From positions 83,798,903-83,862,902 of the forward strand of contig OX235262.1 in NCBI GenBank assembly GCA_944472135.2: a DNA stretch of 64,000 nt, given 5' to 3'. The notes below the pieces were generated by a model, which worked only from the letters and a program-made list of their open reading frames with translations, made no database searches and was not told where the DNA came from. Within the stretch, counting starts at the first letter, position 1; each line of letters starts with the position of its first letter. Positions 32,641 to 43,600 of the stretch are shown in pieces. Origin of the DNA: Trichobilharzia regenti. Taxonomy: Eukaryota; Platyhelminthes; Trematoda; Strigeidida; Schistosomatidae. The translations under genes were made by a program, and so were the position numbers.

Positions 32641-33339
32641 TATGAAATTTCCAGTCCAATTTCTTACCTATAATTGAGACCGATAAACAGTAAAATAGTC
32701 ATTCTTATTCTTCCATTCAAGGAATGAACCATTATTGTAAGTATCACAATCTCAATAACATTAATTTTTAGCCTTTAACTATTTTTATGCAATACGTTTG
32801 AGAAATCTAATCGCTAAGCATAAGCATTCATTCATTCTTCTCATCTGTTTTTCGCATAAAAATGATGCACTGTGCTACCAATTGCTTTGACTTACAGAAC
32901 AATAAGGTGTAGTTAGTTATTTATACCTTTCCATTGTTTTCTTTCTCCTCGTGATTGATTATCATTCTTTTGACGCCTTATTATTGATAAATTCCTATCA
33001 GCTAACTTGTTATCACTAGACTGCCTAATTCTATATATTGATTCGAAAGCTGTAATAATGTGTGCACAACTCTTGACAAGTAACTAAGTAGAATATAAAT
33101 ATTTTTTGCTCAGTTCTTTGTTTTTAGAAACAAGCTGTTGAATTTAAATTAGTGATTGCTGTCCTATACATTCAAAGAAACATGAGTACTACAGTTCATG
33201 CTAATGCTCTTGTGTTTAATGAAAAAATGTGTTCTAACTGAATCATTACTTTCTTAGGCGGCAGAAAAACAATGCATGGTTGTTTCAAAACATAGTGGAC
33301 CTGATTTTCTGTGAAAAAAGAGAAAACGAATACGAAGTG
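32641..33339. other. AT-rich stretch without recognised gene
   Basis: Nothing recognised. Confidence 0.4.
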
Positions 33340-33540
33340 ATGTGGTTGGTGGTGATTAGCAGTGGAATCCTGCATAACGTACATTTCGTCCTATTTAGGA
33401 CTCGTCATCTGGGTGTGCTTTCATTCCTCAGTGAGTGGTGGTGTTTTCACTTAGCCTGAAATCAAATATCGGTAGTTTCAAACGCCAAAGTGTTATCCAA
33501 TTGACCATTTGGCCCCGTCCACAAACGAAACCTGGTAAAT
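33340..33540 (-). repeat. Sm-alpha-like SINE with decayed hammerhead
   Basis: Minus strand: tRNA-like head (GGCCAAATGGTCAATTGGAT ... ATTTGATTTC) then hammerhead at about 33361-33413 with CCCAG stem I, ATGACGA core (33408-33402), perfect GTCC/GGAC stem II, GAAA, an expanded stem III region and the GGATTCCACTGC 3' strand. As at 7311-7371, the first core C is A. Confidence 0.75.
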
Positions 33541-33682
33541 ACGCCCTTTAACAGGAAATAAGACTAAATAGGAACTCTTAGTTATCGAAAAGGAGCCTAT
33601 AGGGAATGAATGGATATACCGGAAAGTTTATATCACCCAAACGAAAGCCTGAAATAGTTGAAAATATACCAGTGCTTGTCTG

Positions 33683-33840
33683 TCTAGCGTACATGGTCTG
33701 GGGTTCGATCCCCTGCCGACGCACACCTGGTATCTATGGTCGGCCTGCAAAATGTGAACTACCGATATCACATACTGAAAATTTTATACTTGTATCAAAA
33801 ATACGGTGTGGAATCAAGCTATAATCAAAAAATAATAAAA
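33683..33840 (+). repeat. SINE-B, 5' truncated
   Basis: Starts in the anticodon arm (TACATGGTCTGGGGTTCGAT), followed by an intact GACGCACACC, body, tail and an AATAAAAAA end. Confidence 0.8.
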
Positions 33841-34444
33841 AAGGAGAAAAATTATCCAGAAGAACTGAAAAAAGAATGAAAGGTTTATTGTAGGGAATAT
33901 TTCTTGCCACCAAACTGATCCTCTTTTACAAGACGGTATGTTGGTTAACTCAGTCGAAAGTAGATAAGTATCTAGTTCATGTCAACTTCAATTGCATTCA
34001 TATATTCACCCGCACTTTAGGCAATAAGTACATGAGAAGGACTGAGATGAGAGCATGTACTAGAGTTTATAAGCACATCCCTTTAAGTTTTCTGTATGCA
34101 AGGCAGCAAAGTGTTCTGAAGTGGAACTAGTAGCCACTTAATTGACACGAGACATACCATGCGAATTAGTCAGGCTTTCCAAATATCCAGTCAACAAAAT
34201 CCATGATTATTTAAGCACTCAGAAGCCATTGCTATCAAAAGACTTCTACTCAACTTGTGTATACAGAAAGATAACATGACTAATTTCTTTCTATCCTGGT
34301 AACTATGATTGTTCTGCTTGTGTGATTTTGTGCTTCGTTTTGTTTTGTAACGTCTCACTTAATTTTGATTTTTGCTTACTGAGTTGAATTCACTATTAAG
34401 TTTCAAAATCTACTTAATTTGTTTATGTTATTTTATTTCACGCG
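33841..34444. other. AT-rich stretch without recognised gene
   Basis: Nothing recognised. Confidence 0.4.
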
Positions 34445-35360
34445 GGCAGCGAGGAAACAGGCATAAAATGGACTCACACAAAAAACAACTTGAAGGATCT
34501 GGACTTCGTCGATGATATTTATCGGATTTCCCACAAACTGGAAGATATGCAAGTAAAAAGCAACAAGTTAGCAGAAGAAGCAGCGAGAGAGGATAGGACT
34601 TCAGGTGAACATAGAAAAAACAGAGGTGATGAAGATTCCTGGCCAACACCAACCGCAACAACAACAACAACAGACAACAATCAGCCAGCAAGAATGGGAG
34701 GAACCTGAAAGAAACAACCTCCTTTACCTACCCACTGACCTGATAGGCATCGTTTCAACTACAGGCGGACGGAACTGACGAGGATATCAAAGCGAGGATC
34801 GGGGAAGCAAGACAAGCTTTCATTACTCTCAAGTCTGTGTGGAGGTCAACAGAACTCAGCATCAAAAATAAGATCCGGATTTTCATCTCCAATGTGATGT
34901 CAATGCTACTCGCTGTACGGATCAGAGACTTGCACTGCGCGTCATAAAGAGCATCTCAAACAAACTTCAGACCTTCATTAACAGCTGTCTTCGCTCAACA
35001 CTCAAGACCAGATGGCCGGCCAGAAAGATCAGCAACAGGGATGTCTGGGAGCGAACCAACCCAGCAGCGACCAATTGTGCAACATATAGGCAGGAAAAAT
35101 ATGCAGGTGGATTAGCCATAGGCTGAGGAAACCATCAAGTGACATTACTAGACAAGCCGTTGCTCGAGTGGAACCAGAATGGGAGGCGGCGAGTTGGTCG
35201 TCATTGTGAGGGTTACCTGGAAAAAATCATGTGAAGAGTAGATGAAAGCATGTGGGCAGACTTGGAGAGGGATGAAAAAGTTGGCAGAGAACCGAACGCA
35301 ATAGAGATGTGTGGCTGAAGCCCTATGTTCCTCTAGGAATTAAAGGAAACAATAATATGG
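34445..35360 (+). pseudogene. RTE-a 3' third, right member of inverted pair
   Basis: Begins abruptly at the GNEETGIKW-like region, then LDFVDDIYRISHKLEDMQVK, the same frame loss after AAREDRTSG, and the terminal region ending in CTAGGAATTAAAGGAAACAA. It is near-identical, inverted, to 31600-32530. The catalytic alanine of FADD is V. Confidence 0.85.
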
Positions 35361-35809
35361 TATACTTTTTTTGCTATTCACACCTATCCTCCTAACCTCC
35401 ACATCATAATATGTTTAGATTTACTCGGTTGTTCTATCTTGTAGTTTGTCCGTAGCCCATCCTTGTTTTTAAGTGAAATATGAACCCTATCCTGCTTATC
35501 TATTTTTTCTATTAACAGATACTCTGTATACATTGGGTAGTTCGTGTACCTACATGATTTTTGGAATTATACTGCTTATAACTCCTATCTATAACTGAAA
35601 GTTACAATGGGAAAGTATACTTCAGAAATTTTGTAACTCATAATTTCAGTTTGTTTAGCGTATACTCAGTTGATGTGAATACACGAAATAAAACGAGCTC
35701 GTATTTTCCTGAGAATATGTTCCTTTTTTCTTTATTCAAATCAGTTTTTAATATTGATAGATTTCTATGAATTATTGTTATGCTATGAATCCTGAGTCGC
35801 ATCATACTC
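35361..35809. other. AT-rich stretch without recognised gene
   Basis: Nothing recognised. Confidence 0.4.
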
Positions 35810-36845
35810 GATAGAATAAAGTACACACTGGATACAGAATTCCGACCAGAACAAGCTGGATTCAGGAAGGGCGAATCGTGTTCTGACCAAATTGCAACTC
35901 TACGCACCATCATCGAACAAAGCATGGAATGTCAACCAAACCTCTACCTCAACTTTAAAGACTTTGAGAAGGCCTTCAACAGCGTTGACCACGAAGTAAT
36001 TTGGAAATTACTCGAGTACTACGCGTACCCCATATATTCATCAACCTTATTCAACAGCTGTACGACAATGGCACCTGCCAAGTGATGCACAACGGAAGAC
36101 TCAGCGAGGCGTTTGGAGTAAACACAGGAGTCAGACAAGGGTGCTTATTATCACCAATGATATTTCTAATTGTGGTGGACTGGATTATGCGTCAAACAGT
36201 GGGAAACGAGAAGACAGGAATATCCTGGACCGATGCGAAGAACCTAGAAGACGTGGATTTCGCGCCTGGATGATTTATGTTTGATGTCACTGTCACAAAA
36301 TCGAAGACTTACAAGCGAAAACCGACAAACTGGTCGAAGAAGCAGCCAAAGAAGACAGGACTGACTCCAGGTGGACATATACAAGACGGAGGTGATGAGA
36401 ATAACCAACCAACAACCACAACAGCATCACCAACATCCAGCGCCAATCACCATCAACGGGAGGGATTTGAAAGAGGTTAGTGACTTCATTCACTCACTTA
36501 TCTAGCATTGAGCATTGTCTCAACTACAGGCAATCGGAACGGACGAGGATGTCAGTCAAATCGAGCGAGAATCGGGAAGGCAGGCGAGGAACACATTCAT
36601 CAACCAACCTGAAACCCATCTGGAAATCTTCGTCACTCAGCCAGCATCAACAACAACAATTCTGTCAGATTTTCAATACAAACAACGTCAAGTCAGTCAC
36701 TTCTTCTATACGGATCGATCAGAAACTTGGCGGACGGGCGGGTCACAAAGAATATTTCCAACAGCCTGTTTCAGACCAGACCTTCATCAACCAACAACTG
36801 TCTTCGCTGGCTCTATACTGAAGATCAGATGACCGGGCCGGAAAG
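35810..36845 (+). pseudogene. RTE-b RT palm to C-terminus, frameshifted
   Basis: Opens with FRPEQAGFRKGESCSDQIAT, then LNFKDFEKAFNSVDHEVIWK. A frameshift near 36015 precedes the open stretch FINLIQQLYDNGTCQVMHNG and GVRQGCLLSPMIFLIVVDWI. At the catalytic position the frame reads VDFAPG-stop rather than FADD. Downstream NWSKKQPKKTGL is followed by a frameshift and the terminal NVKSVT-like region. It defines the RTE-b subfamily, also at 40725-41670, 50592-51520 and 63832-64000. Confidence 0.85.
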
Positions 36846-37034
36846 AATCACCAATAATAATAATGATTGTTATACTATACATTATCGAACTGAGTAAACT
36901 GCACAGAGTATGCGTACTTTTATTAGACTGACAAGAAAATGAGTATGAAATGATGAATCAAGTGAGTAAGATAAATCGTAATGAGTATATTACATATTTC
37001 AAAGTGAAAATATGCTAAACAGGTTTCAACTGGT
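36846..37034. other. Short stretch without recognised gene
   Basis: Nothing recognised. Confidence 0.4.
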
Positions 37035-37100
37035 GGTTTGTTGTTAGCAGTGGAATCCAGCATGCGCATGGATAAGATCTGAAATGCCGTCAGTAATGAC
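37035..37100 (-). repeat. Sm-alpha hammerhead 3' fragment
   Basis: The minus strand reads GCGCATGCTGGATTCCACTG then CTAACAACAAACC: stem III, cleavage region and stem I 3' strand of an Sm-alpha hammerhead. The 5' core is not preserved. Confidence 0.6.
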
Positions 37101-38870
37101 AATTTCGACTTGTTAAAAATAGGAAAAACGTTGTAATATACTTATCTAATACGCATATCTTCTCGTAGGAAACCATTAATTCAACAAGAATAACTGAGAG
37201 AATAAAATGAGTGACTAGGACAGTCTAACTATGCACATGTTATGTTTTCATCTTGTGTAACTCACGTACAAAAGGTGGAATTATCATCTTCACTCTTGTT
37301 TGAAAGGATTTGATGACGGAAAAGTTGTTTATCATATCCCTACTAAACGATGTGTTTACAATATTCATACTTCCTAGGATGTTTCAGCTAACTTTGTAAT
37401 TATTTTCCTCTTTTCTCTTGGGTTATATACCATTGCCCTAATGTTTGCGTATCCTGTGTTGATTTTATTCCTGTTGCTTGTTCTTATTCCTGTTGAATCT
37501 CCAATTCTAGTGATTCCCTTTGTAGTTGTGCGATATAACGCAACTTTGTTTGAGTGAGTCGAAGTTATTCTGACTTTGGACTGTCTGTAGGAATTGTTGG
37601 TGTGTATTTCTTGAGGAAAGAGTTTTTGATCCCACGTTGTCGAGAAATTTCTACCTGATTCTAAGGTGCTTCTTACAGTTGAATTTTGGACTACTGCTCT
37701 TCTACAGTACTTGTTGTGTACTTGGAATGCTACGTTGCCGGTATAGCTGCCTAATGGCACTGTTGAGATAACTTTGAGTTTCTGATGTTATAATTGTTGA
37801 ACAGGGCCACGTAGATAATCGTTGTACATGTGTTTGGAGCGCTTTGTGACTGTGTGTTTCTGAAGGAAGCTTCGGACAGCTATAAAGTAGAACTCAGAGA
37901 TGGGTTTCCTGCATTCGGAGCACAGCGAGTTGGCTTTAGTCGTTACAGATTCTACATGAGCCAGGCTGTGAGTTACACTTATTGTTTGAGGGCTGATGAT
38001 AGTGTCCAGTTTCTGAGGATGGAGCAGGTAATGTCCGATTCGAACTTAGGATTCACTGGCTGAAAATCAAATGTTATAGTCAATGAGCTATATTTCCTAA
38101 AATGATTCATCTAAATTATGTTCGTTTTGTTAGCGGAACCATCGGAAGATGAAAGTCAATAAAGTGGAATAAATATTCAATGACAACATGTAATTATTTC
38201 TTTGCTACAGTCTATACCTTTTTAGCAAACAATCGGTATGTACCTTGCAATATTTATTATTGCTTTTTCCTCAAAAACTCTCGCGTTAGCTATTGAAACA
38301 TTGTACAGAATATTATTTAATGAAGTGGTATGATTTCTTTCGCTTCAGTTTTCTCTTTTTTGTTTGTAGATAGTGGTAATTATTTCGTGTGGCATGCTCT
38401 TTTTACCCAAACATTATGTTTCCTCTGAGAACTGAAATGAGCGTCTTAATGCTGAAGGCTAAGACTATATTCATCAGCCGATAATCTCATGAATATGCAG
38501 ATCTAGGATTGGGTTTTATACACAAATAAAGATGACTGAGCAGTTCATAGTTAACTTGTAAAAACAACACACATGGACATGAAAACAAGGAAGCTTATTC
38601 AAGCATTAACGAAAGCATATTTCATGAGTATTTTGAATAACCAGAGGGCTTAATGTAACCAATGAAGCTTCATTTCAAAACTGTAGTAGGTGGCTACCCG
38701 TATGGAAGACAAAAGTGTTGAATGAAGAAATATTTGCTTTTCATTTAGATCCTTACCTCTGGTCCTACTCTAATATATAAAGCATTTTTTTATACAATAC
38801 AAGAAATTTTACCAATCAAGTGGTGATGTGTATGTTGAGAATAATTAGTCAGTATCAACATGTCATTGGG
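37101..38870. other. Unassigned stretch with two unexplained ORFs
   Basis: Contains minus-strand 37374-37760 (see next entry) and plus-strand 37830-38063 (77 codons), neither recognised. The interval 37650-38060 is less AT-rich than its surroundings and could be an old element or an exon. Confidence 0.4.
37374..37760 (-). CDS. Unrecognised 128-codon ORF
   Basis: An open frame of 128 codons in AT-rich DNA, rich in T, S, N and R, with no membrane segment, no coiled coil and no motif I recognise. The start is taken at the first ATG. No partner gene, splice context or second copy was found in the window. It may be chance or the relic of an element family not otherwise seen here. I assign no function. 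Confidence 0.15.
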   Translation of the reverse strand: MPLGSYTGNVAFQVHNKYCRRAVVQNSTVRSTLESGRNFSTTWDQKLFPQEIHTNNSYRQSKVRITSTHSNKVALYRTTTKGITRIGDSTGIRTSNRNKINTGYANIRAMVYNPREKRKIITKLAETS

Positions 38871-39048
38871 CATCAGTGGCACAGTGGTAGAATGCTCACT
38901 AACCATGTCACATGCGGTTCGAGGTTCGATCCCTGGCTGACGTACTGTTTTACCTCAAGACGGAAGATTGGGCATGAGGCTAGCAACCCCATCTCATAAA
39001 GATAAACATCACTGCTACCGAAACTTCAAAGCTCTAGCTTGAAGCTTT
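38871..39048 (+). repeat. SINE-C, best copy
   Basis: tRNA-like head GGCATCAGTGGCACAGTGGT ... GAGGTTCGATCCCTGGCTGA whose ends (GCATCAG and CTGACGT) pair at six of seven positions. The body follows: ATTGGGCATGAGGCTAGC, ATAAACATCACTGCTACC, CTCTAGCTTGAAGCTT. The head is tRNA-derived; the body is unrelated to SINE-B. Confidence 0.8.
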
Positions 39049-39230
39049 TGGTGCTAAATTCATATTTATCTCAATAAACCTATCTGAATAACCATTTTTG
39101 TTCAATAGTTCTCTAATCACGCTGAGCTCCTCATTGAGGTAGTCGTCTGAACAGATTATCCTAGCTCTATGAACCAGATACTTTATCAGGTTACCTTTAT
39201 GCATTTCAGAGGTGCACAAAATGAGTGTAC
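39034..39230 (-). pseudogene. PLE RT connection/thumb fragment
   Basis: Minus-strand HKGNLIKYLVHRARIICSDD and ELSVIRELLNKNGYSDRFIE correspond to PLE-1 WKRNLIRTLYPKIRKICSED and ELNLLRETLLKNGYPSRFID. Only about 60 codons survive and no catalytic motif is included. Confidence 0.75.
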
Positions 39231-39372
39231 TGACTTGTAGTTGTAGGTTTCCTATATGAATAACAAAACTGTGTATTTCTGAGTTGCTAGATGCGCCTGC
39301 TTCTAACTAGCAATTCAGTTTGAAAGTAATTTTGAGAATTTCTTTCTATGGATCAAAAAAATAATACAAAGC

Positions 39373-39664
39373 AGGTTGCGTGTGAGGACAAATACTCGCC
39401 GGAGATATTGGCTGGGGTCGCGCTATGTTGTGAATAGGCAGAAGTTAGAATTGATGGGCTGGCCATTGGATCGGGTCCCAGTGGTTTAATGCTATACGAG
39501 CTCGCTTCGTAACCAGAAGGTCTTGTGTTCGAGCCGTGGTGGTGGATGCGCGGACGAAACAGCTGTCAAGTACTTCAATCAGGTTTTCCAATGATTCTCT
39601 AACTGATTCAGCTCATAATGAAATCCTGTACCCAATCAATCAAATCTCTACAAACCAACACTTG
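39373..39664 (+). repeat. SINE-A, 5' truncated, with 10-bp target duplication
   Basis: Exact AATACAAAGC at 39363-39372 and 39665-39674 flanks the copy. It starts within the leader (GTTGCGTGTGAGGACAAATA), has a tRNA-like head, and then a deletion that removes the 5' core and most of stem II, leaving CGGACGAAACAGCTGTC, followed by the tail ending CAACACTTG. The ribozyme cannot act. Confidence 0.85.
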
Positions 39665-39674
39665 AATACAAAGC

Positions 39675-40374
39675 TTTGTTTATCAAGCAGCTAACAAACA
39701 GAATTAATTGATTTGAATTTCCCTCTACACTGGAGCTGAATAAATTAAAACAACCTCTTTCATCGATTAATTTAAGAAACAGATAAGCTTTTAGTCAATA
39801 TCTAATGTGAATAAGTTGATTGAGCGAATAAGAGGACACAACCGTCTTTTATATTTGATTTGAGTGGCTTGTATAAGTATGAGAAATATTGACGCAGAAG
39901 AAAATCATAAGAGTTGCTGTTGAAATAACTCTCCGCTACCAGCACAGGTGAATAATCTCTTAGAACAGTTTATGTCAAGTTCAGAGCTATTCTTTGGTGA
40001 AGTAACCAGGAAAAAGAAATAATACAGCTGATTTCCGGAGAATAAATTAAGTTTTATCCATTGAACAAATAATCTTCACGACGATTTCATTTTTATAGCT
40101 GTAGAAACGTATTTTTGTGTAGTCAATGATTAGGGTTTTGTAGTATGCCTGTGTGTGTAGAAATCTGAAAATGAGTAGTGATAATAAAAGCTATCATAAA
40201 AGAGAGAGTATTTCGACTGAAACCCAATTATATGACATCATTGTTCACAGACATTTGAATTCATTGAAAAAGTTGGCCTAATTCATTTTATTTTGTTCTG
40301 GACAACCTTTTATATATTCACGACTCTCACCCAGCCCAGTTGTATAGGAAAAGAAGAAATTTCTAAGAATTAGT
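39675..40374. other. AT-rich stretch without recognised gene
   Basis: Nothing recognised. Confidence 0.4.
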
Positions 40375-40700
40375 GTAAGTGATTTATTAGATGGTTGAAG
40401 GCAATCGTCAAGATGCCTTGGATCTCGGTTTTCTGATAGTTGGAATTCATCAGCTAGGCGTATCTACAACCATGAAGGAACTCATGTCCTTTATGAGATT
40501 CGAACCCGCGTCACCCAGTGGGTTCTGCAGTCGCAGAGGTTACCACTGAGCTATACAGGCTCACGATTAGTTCTCTGTAGAACTGTAGCGGATACTTTTG
40601 ATTGCAAACTAGTTAGTAACTAGTGTAATGTGACTAGTCCTTTGTTCAGCACAGACTGAATTCCACCAGTCAAGTCTGCAGTGTTATCTTCATTCTAGGT
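40375..40700 (-). repeat. SINE-E copy, circularly permuted
   Basis: Minus-strand tRNA-like head at about 40498-40560 (box B complement GATTCGAACCCGCG; box A-like TAACCTCTGCGACTG region) and a CTGATGAATTCCAACTATCA motif near 40455. The GACTGAATTCCACCAGTCAA block lies to the right of the head, whereas at 3765-4200 it lies to the left. Confidence 0.6.
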
Positions 40701-40724
40701 GACTCAGCATCTTGCATTGTTATT

Positions 40725-41670
40725 ATTATCGTTCCCTTGGGTTCCTAGTGGAACATAGGGCTTCAGCTGCACATCTCCACTTGCTCTTGTCTTTTGCTGT
40801 ACTTTTCACCTGCATCCATGTATGTTGGTTCATACTGTTTCAACTCCTCTTCACACGATCTCCTCCATGTCACCCTTACACTGACGTCCCACTCGCCAGT
40901 TGCTTCCCTTTCGGCCTGGTTCCACTCGAGCAATGGCCTGACGCGTGCGTGATGCCACCAAGCCGCCTCCTCAGCAAGCGAGTGTGCGATCCACTCCTGT
41001 CCACTTCCTCCTGCATATTTGATGGTTGTCGATTGATTGGTTCTTGTTTTGTTTGTTCCCAGCCATAAATTCTTCTTGTTGGTGATTCTTTCCGGCCCAG
41101 CCACGCCCGGCCATCTGATCTTCAGTATAGATCCAGCGAAGACAGTTGTTGGTTGATGAAGGTCTGGTCTGAAACAGGCTGTTGGAAATATTCTTTGTGA
41201 CCCGCCCGTCCGCCAAGTTTCTGATCGATCCGTATAGAAGAAGTGACTGACTTGACGTTGTTTGTATTGAAAATCTGACAGAATTGTTGTTGTTGATGCT
41301 GGCTGAGTGACGAAGATTTCCAGATTGGTTGTTTCAGGTTGGTTGATGAATGTGTTCCTCGCCTGCACTCCCGATTCTCGCTCGATTTGACTGACATCCT
41401 CGTCCGTTCCGATTTCCTGTAGTTGAGACAATGCTCAATGCTAGATAAGTGAGTGAATGAAGTCACTAACCTCTTTCAAATCCCTCCCGTTGATGGTGAT
41501 TGGCGCTGGATGTTGGTGATGATGTTGTGGTTGTTGGTTGGTTATTCTCATCACCTCCGTCTTGTATATGTTCACCTGGAGTCAGTCCTGTCTTCTTTGG
41601 CTGCTTCTTCGACTAGTTTGTGGGTGTTTGCTTGTAAGTCTTTGATTTTGTGACAGTGACATCAAACACG
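40725..41670 (-). pseudogene. RTE-b 3' end
   Basis: Minus strand from about 41670: FDVTVTK-like start, the KKTGL region with the same frame loss as at 36350, then blocks resembling NTFINQPETTNLEIFVTQPA and the terminal GDVSVRVTWRRSCEEELKQY, ending before an ATTATTATTATC tail (40720-40735). The RT catalytic region and endonuclease are missing. About 95% alike by eye to 50592-51520. Confidence 0.85.
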
Positions 41671-43454
41671 AAACTCACCGTCTTGAGGCAATTTGAAATG
41701 TTGATATAAAAGATGTTTGGGTTCAAATTTGATCGATAGAATTCAGTCCGCATCAAACAAACGACTAGACACACTACACTAGTTATCTACTTGTATCCAC
41801 TTAAAACATGTAGATGATTATAAACGAAAAACTGAATAAGCATATAAATGAATAAAAAATGGTCAACGCGGAGTTCAATAGTCACACATGAATAGGTGAT
41901 CGAGAGATAAATCAAATTCATATATACGTCAATTCGTAACGTTTAGATGCAATAAGATGGGGAAATAAGACGAGTAAATTGTTATCAATAAAATAAAATA
42001 AATAAAATGTTGGAGTGTGACAACATTAACTGAAATAAGGCAAAACAACATGAAGTAAGTTCTGTGAATCACATGGTAAAGTTAAGACCATAGCAACAAA
42101 ATAGTGCGCAAATTGATTTTGTTCACAAAGTACTGGTGTCATTTAACCTTTCCCGAAGCCTAAGCTAAAGAAAGCAAACGTACTGGTTTTCCTTTCGGAA
42201 AACTTACAATTTATGGAGTATATTAAAGGACGCATTAGAATCTGCGTCCTGAAATGAGATAGTGGAAAGGAGAAGTTTCTTTGCTTAAATTTCTGCTTTA
42301 TGTCTCAATGAGAATTAATAATTTAAAATTCACCATTATTAGTTTTATCATTGAAAACTGATCAGGATTATTTATCATGGATGTATGTAGCTGATGCAAT
42401 CTTATCACGTATGAAAAATGTGGAAATGGTGCATTCCACCCTTATTGAAGTATTGTTATAGCTTTGCTTTCTGAAGTATGCTGGCAGTTGTAAATTCTTA
42501 ACCGCCCACACCTTGGGAATTTATTCTTTCCTTGGAGTACCTGTAAAAGAGAGATAATTAGTGTTGCGTGACCACACGACCCAGGGGATAAGTGATTGAG
42601 GCCAGTCACATATGACCTGTTTGAACTGGTTTTTAAGGTTGCGTCTGTATTAGGATATTACCGCCGGCTACAGATCACTTCAGGGTAAGTAGGGATGCAC
42701 AGTTTTGGGGTTGACCTTCTTTAATCCTCTCTTCTCCAGGTTGGAGAGGCAGCATAGTTGGCATACTGGTCATCTGAAGGAAACACTCTGATGCTTTTAA
42801 GTCCCTTATTCCCCAGAAGTACGACTTTGCTAACAGACCCACAACATAGTGTAAACACTGTGACGGTGACTGCTTTTGGTCTGATCACTATCCAAATAAC
42901 TATTCTGGCATGATAGGATCTTAAGGAACATTGTTTCCTGCCAGTATATTTTGTATGGCCACTGCAATATGCAAGTTTGACTACCACGTCTTGGCAGCAG
43001 TTATTGGTGAGGTCCAAACTTGAACTGCTGCACCGCTGTTCTAAATTCTATACTGAAACTTAGTCAGTTACAGCATAATGACTTGAGGATAACAAGATAT
43101 TTGATTTTTACTTATGAACTTCTTATGGTTCCCTTTTATAAAGTTATACTAGTAAGCTTTTAAAAATACAAAGTTATTTTTCAGTAAAAACTGATGATTT
43201 ATTATCGCTATCCACGACTGCTTAATGAGGCTTCTCCTGTAGGCGAGTGTCAGTATTATGAATATTAGAGAACAAAAGACTGACCTAACAATACAAGGTA
43301 GATATGATAAGTGTTGTGGTAAAAATAAGATTGTTTTTATTTAAATCTCTCCTTCAGATGTGCCATAGAAGTAAATTATGTTCACCTTTGTGGAATACCA
43401 CAAAAACGTAAACCGAAGATATATAATTTTCAAGTATTGGTTTTGTAGGGACTT
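41671..43454. other. Unassigned stretch with one unexplained ORF
   Basis: AT-rich except for about 42450-43020, which is more balanced in composition. A 98-codon minus-strand frame (42721-43017) with several cysteines has no recognised domain. No tRNA-like or hammerhead motif was found. Confidence 0.4.
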
Positions 43455-43600
43455 TGTTTGATTGCTTGGAGGATTTTATCATGAGCTGATATCAGTTAGA
43501 GAACCACTGGAAAAACCTGAGAGTACTGGACATCTGTTTCCTCCTAGTTTGGGATTCTTCAGCAGTACGAACCCACACCACGGGCTTCGAACCCGGCAGT
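43455..43600 (-). repeat. SINE-A 3' part carrying the best-preserved hammerhead
   Basis: Includes the end of a tRNA-like head (CCGGGTTCGAAGCCCGTGG), the hammerhead (43523-43568) and the tail (CCAGTGGTTCTCTAACTGAT). The leader and first half of the head are absent, so it is 5' truncated. Confidence 0.85.
43523..43568 (-). ncRNA. Near-intact type I hammerhead ribozyme (SINE-A)
   Basis: Stem I is a perfect 6-bp GTACTG (43568-43563) with CAGTAC (43528-43523). Core CTGAAGA (43562-43556) fits the CUGANGA consensus, since position 7 tolerates any base. Stem II is ATCC (43555-43552) with GGAG (43544-43541): three pairs plus an outer A-G mismatch. GAAA is at 43540-43537. Stem III is two base pairs closing an AGAT loop. 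The cleavage triplet GTC is intact, placing the predicted cut between 43529 and 43528. Confidence 0.75.

Noticed and set aside
40712..41068. 118-codon cysteine-rich plus-strand frame as a secreted protein
   Set aside because: Antisense of the RTE-b C-terminus and repeated at 50614-50934 with it.
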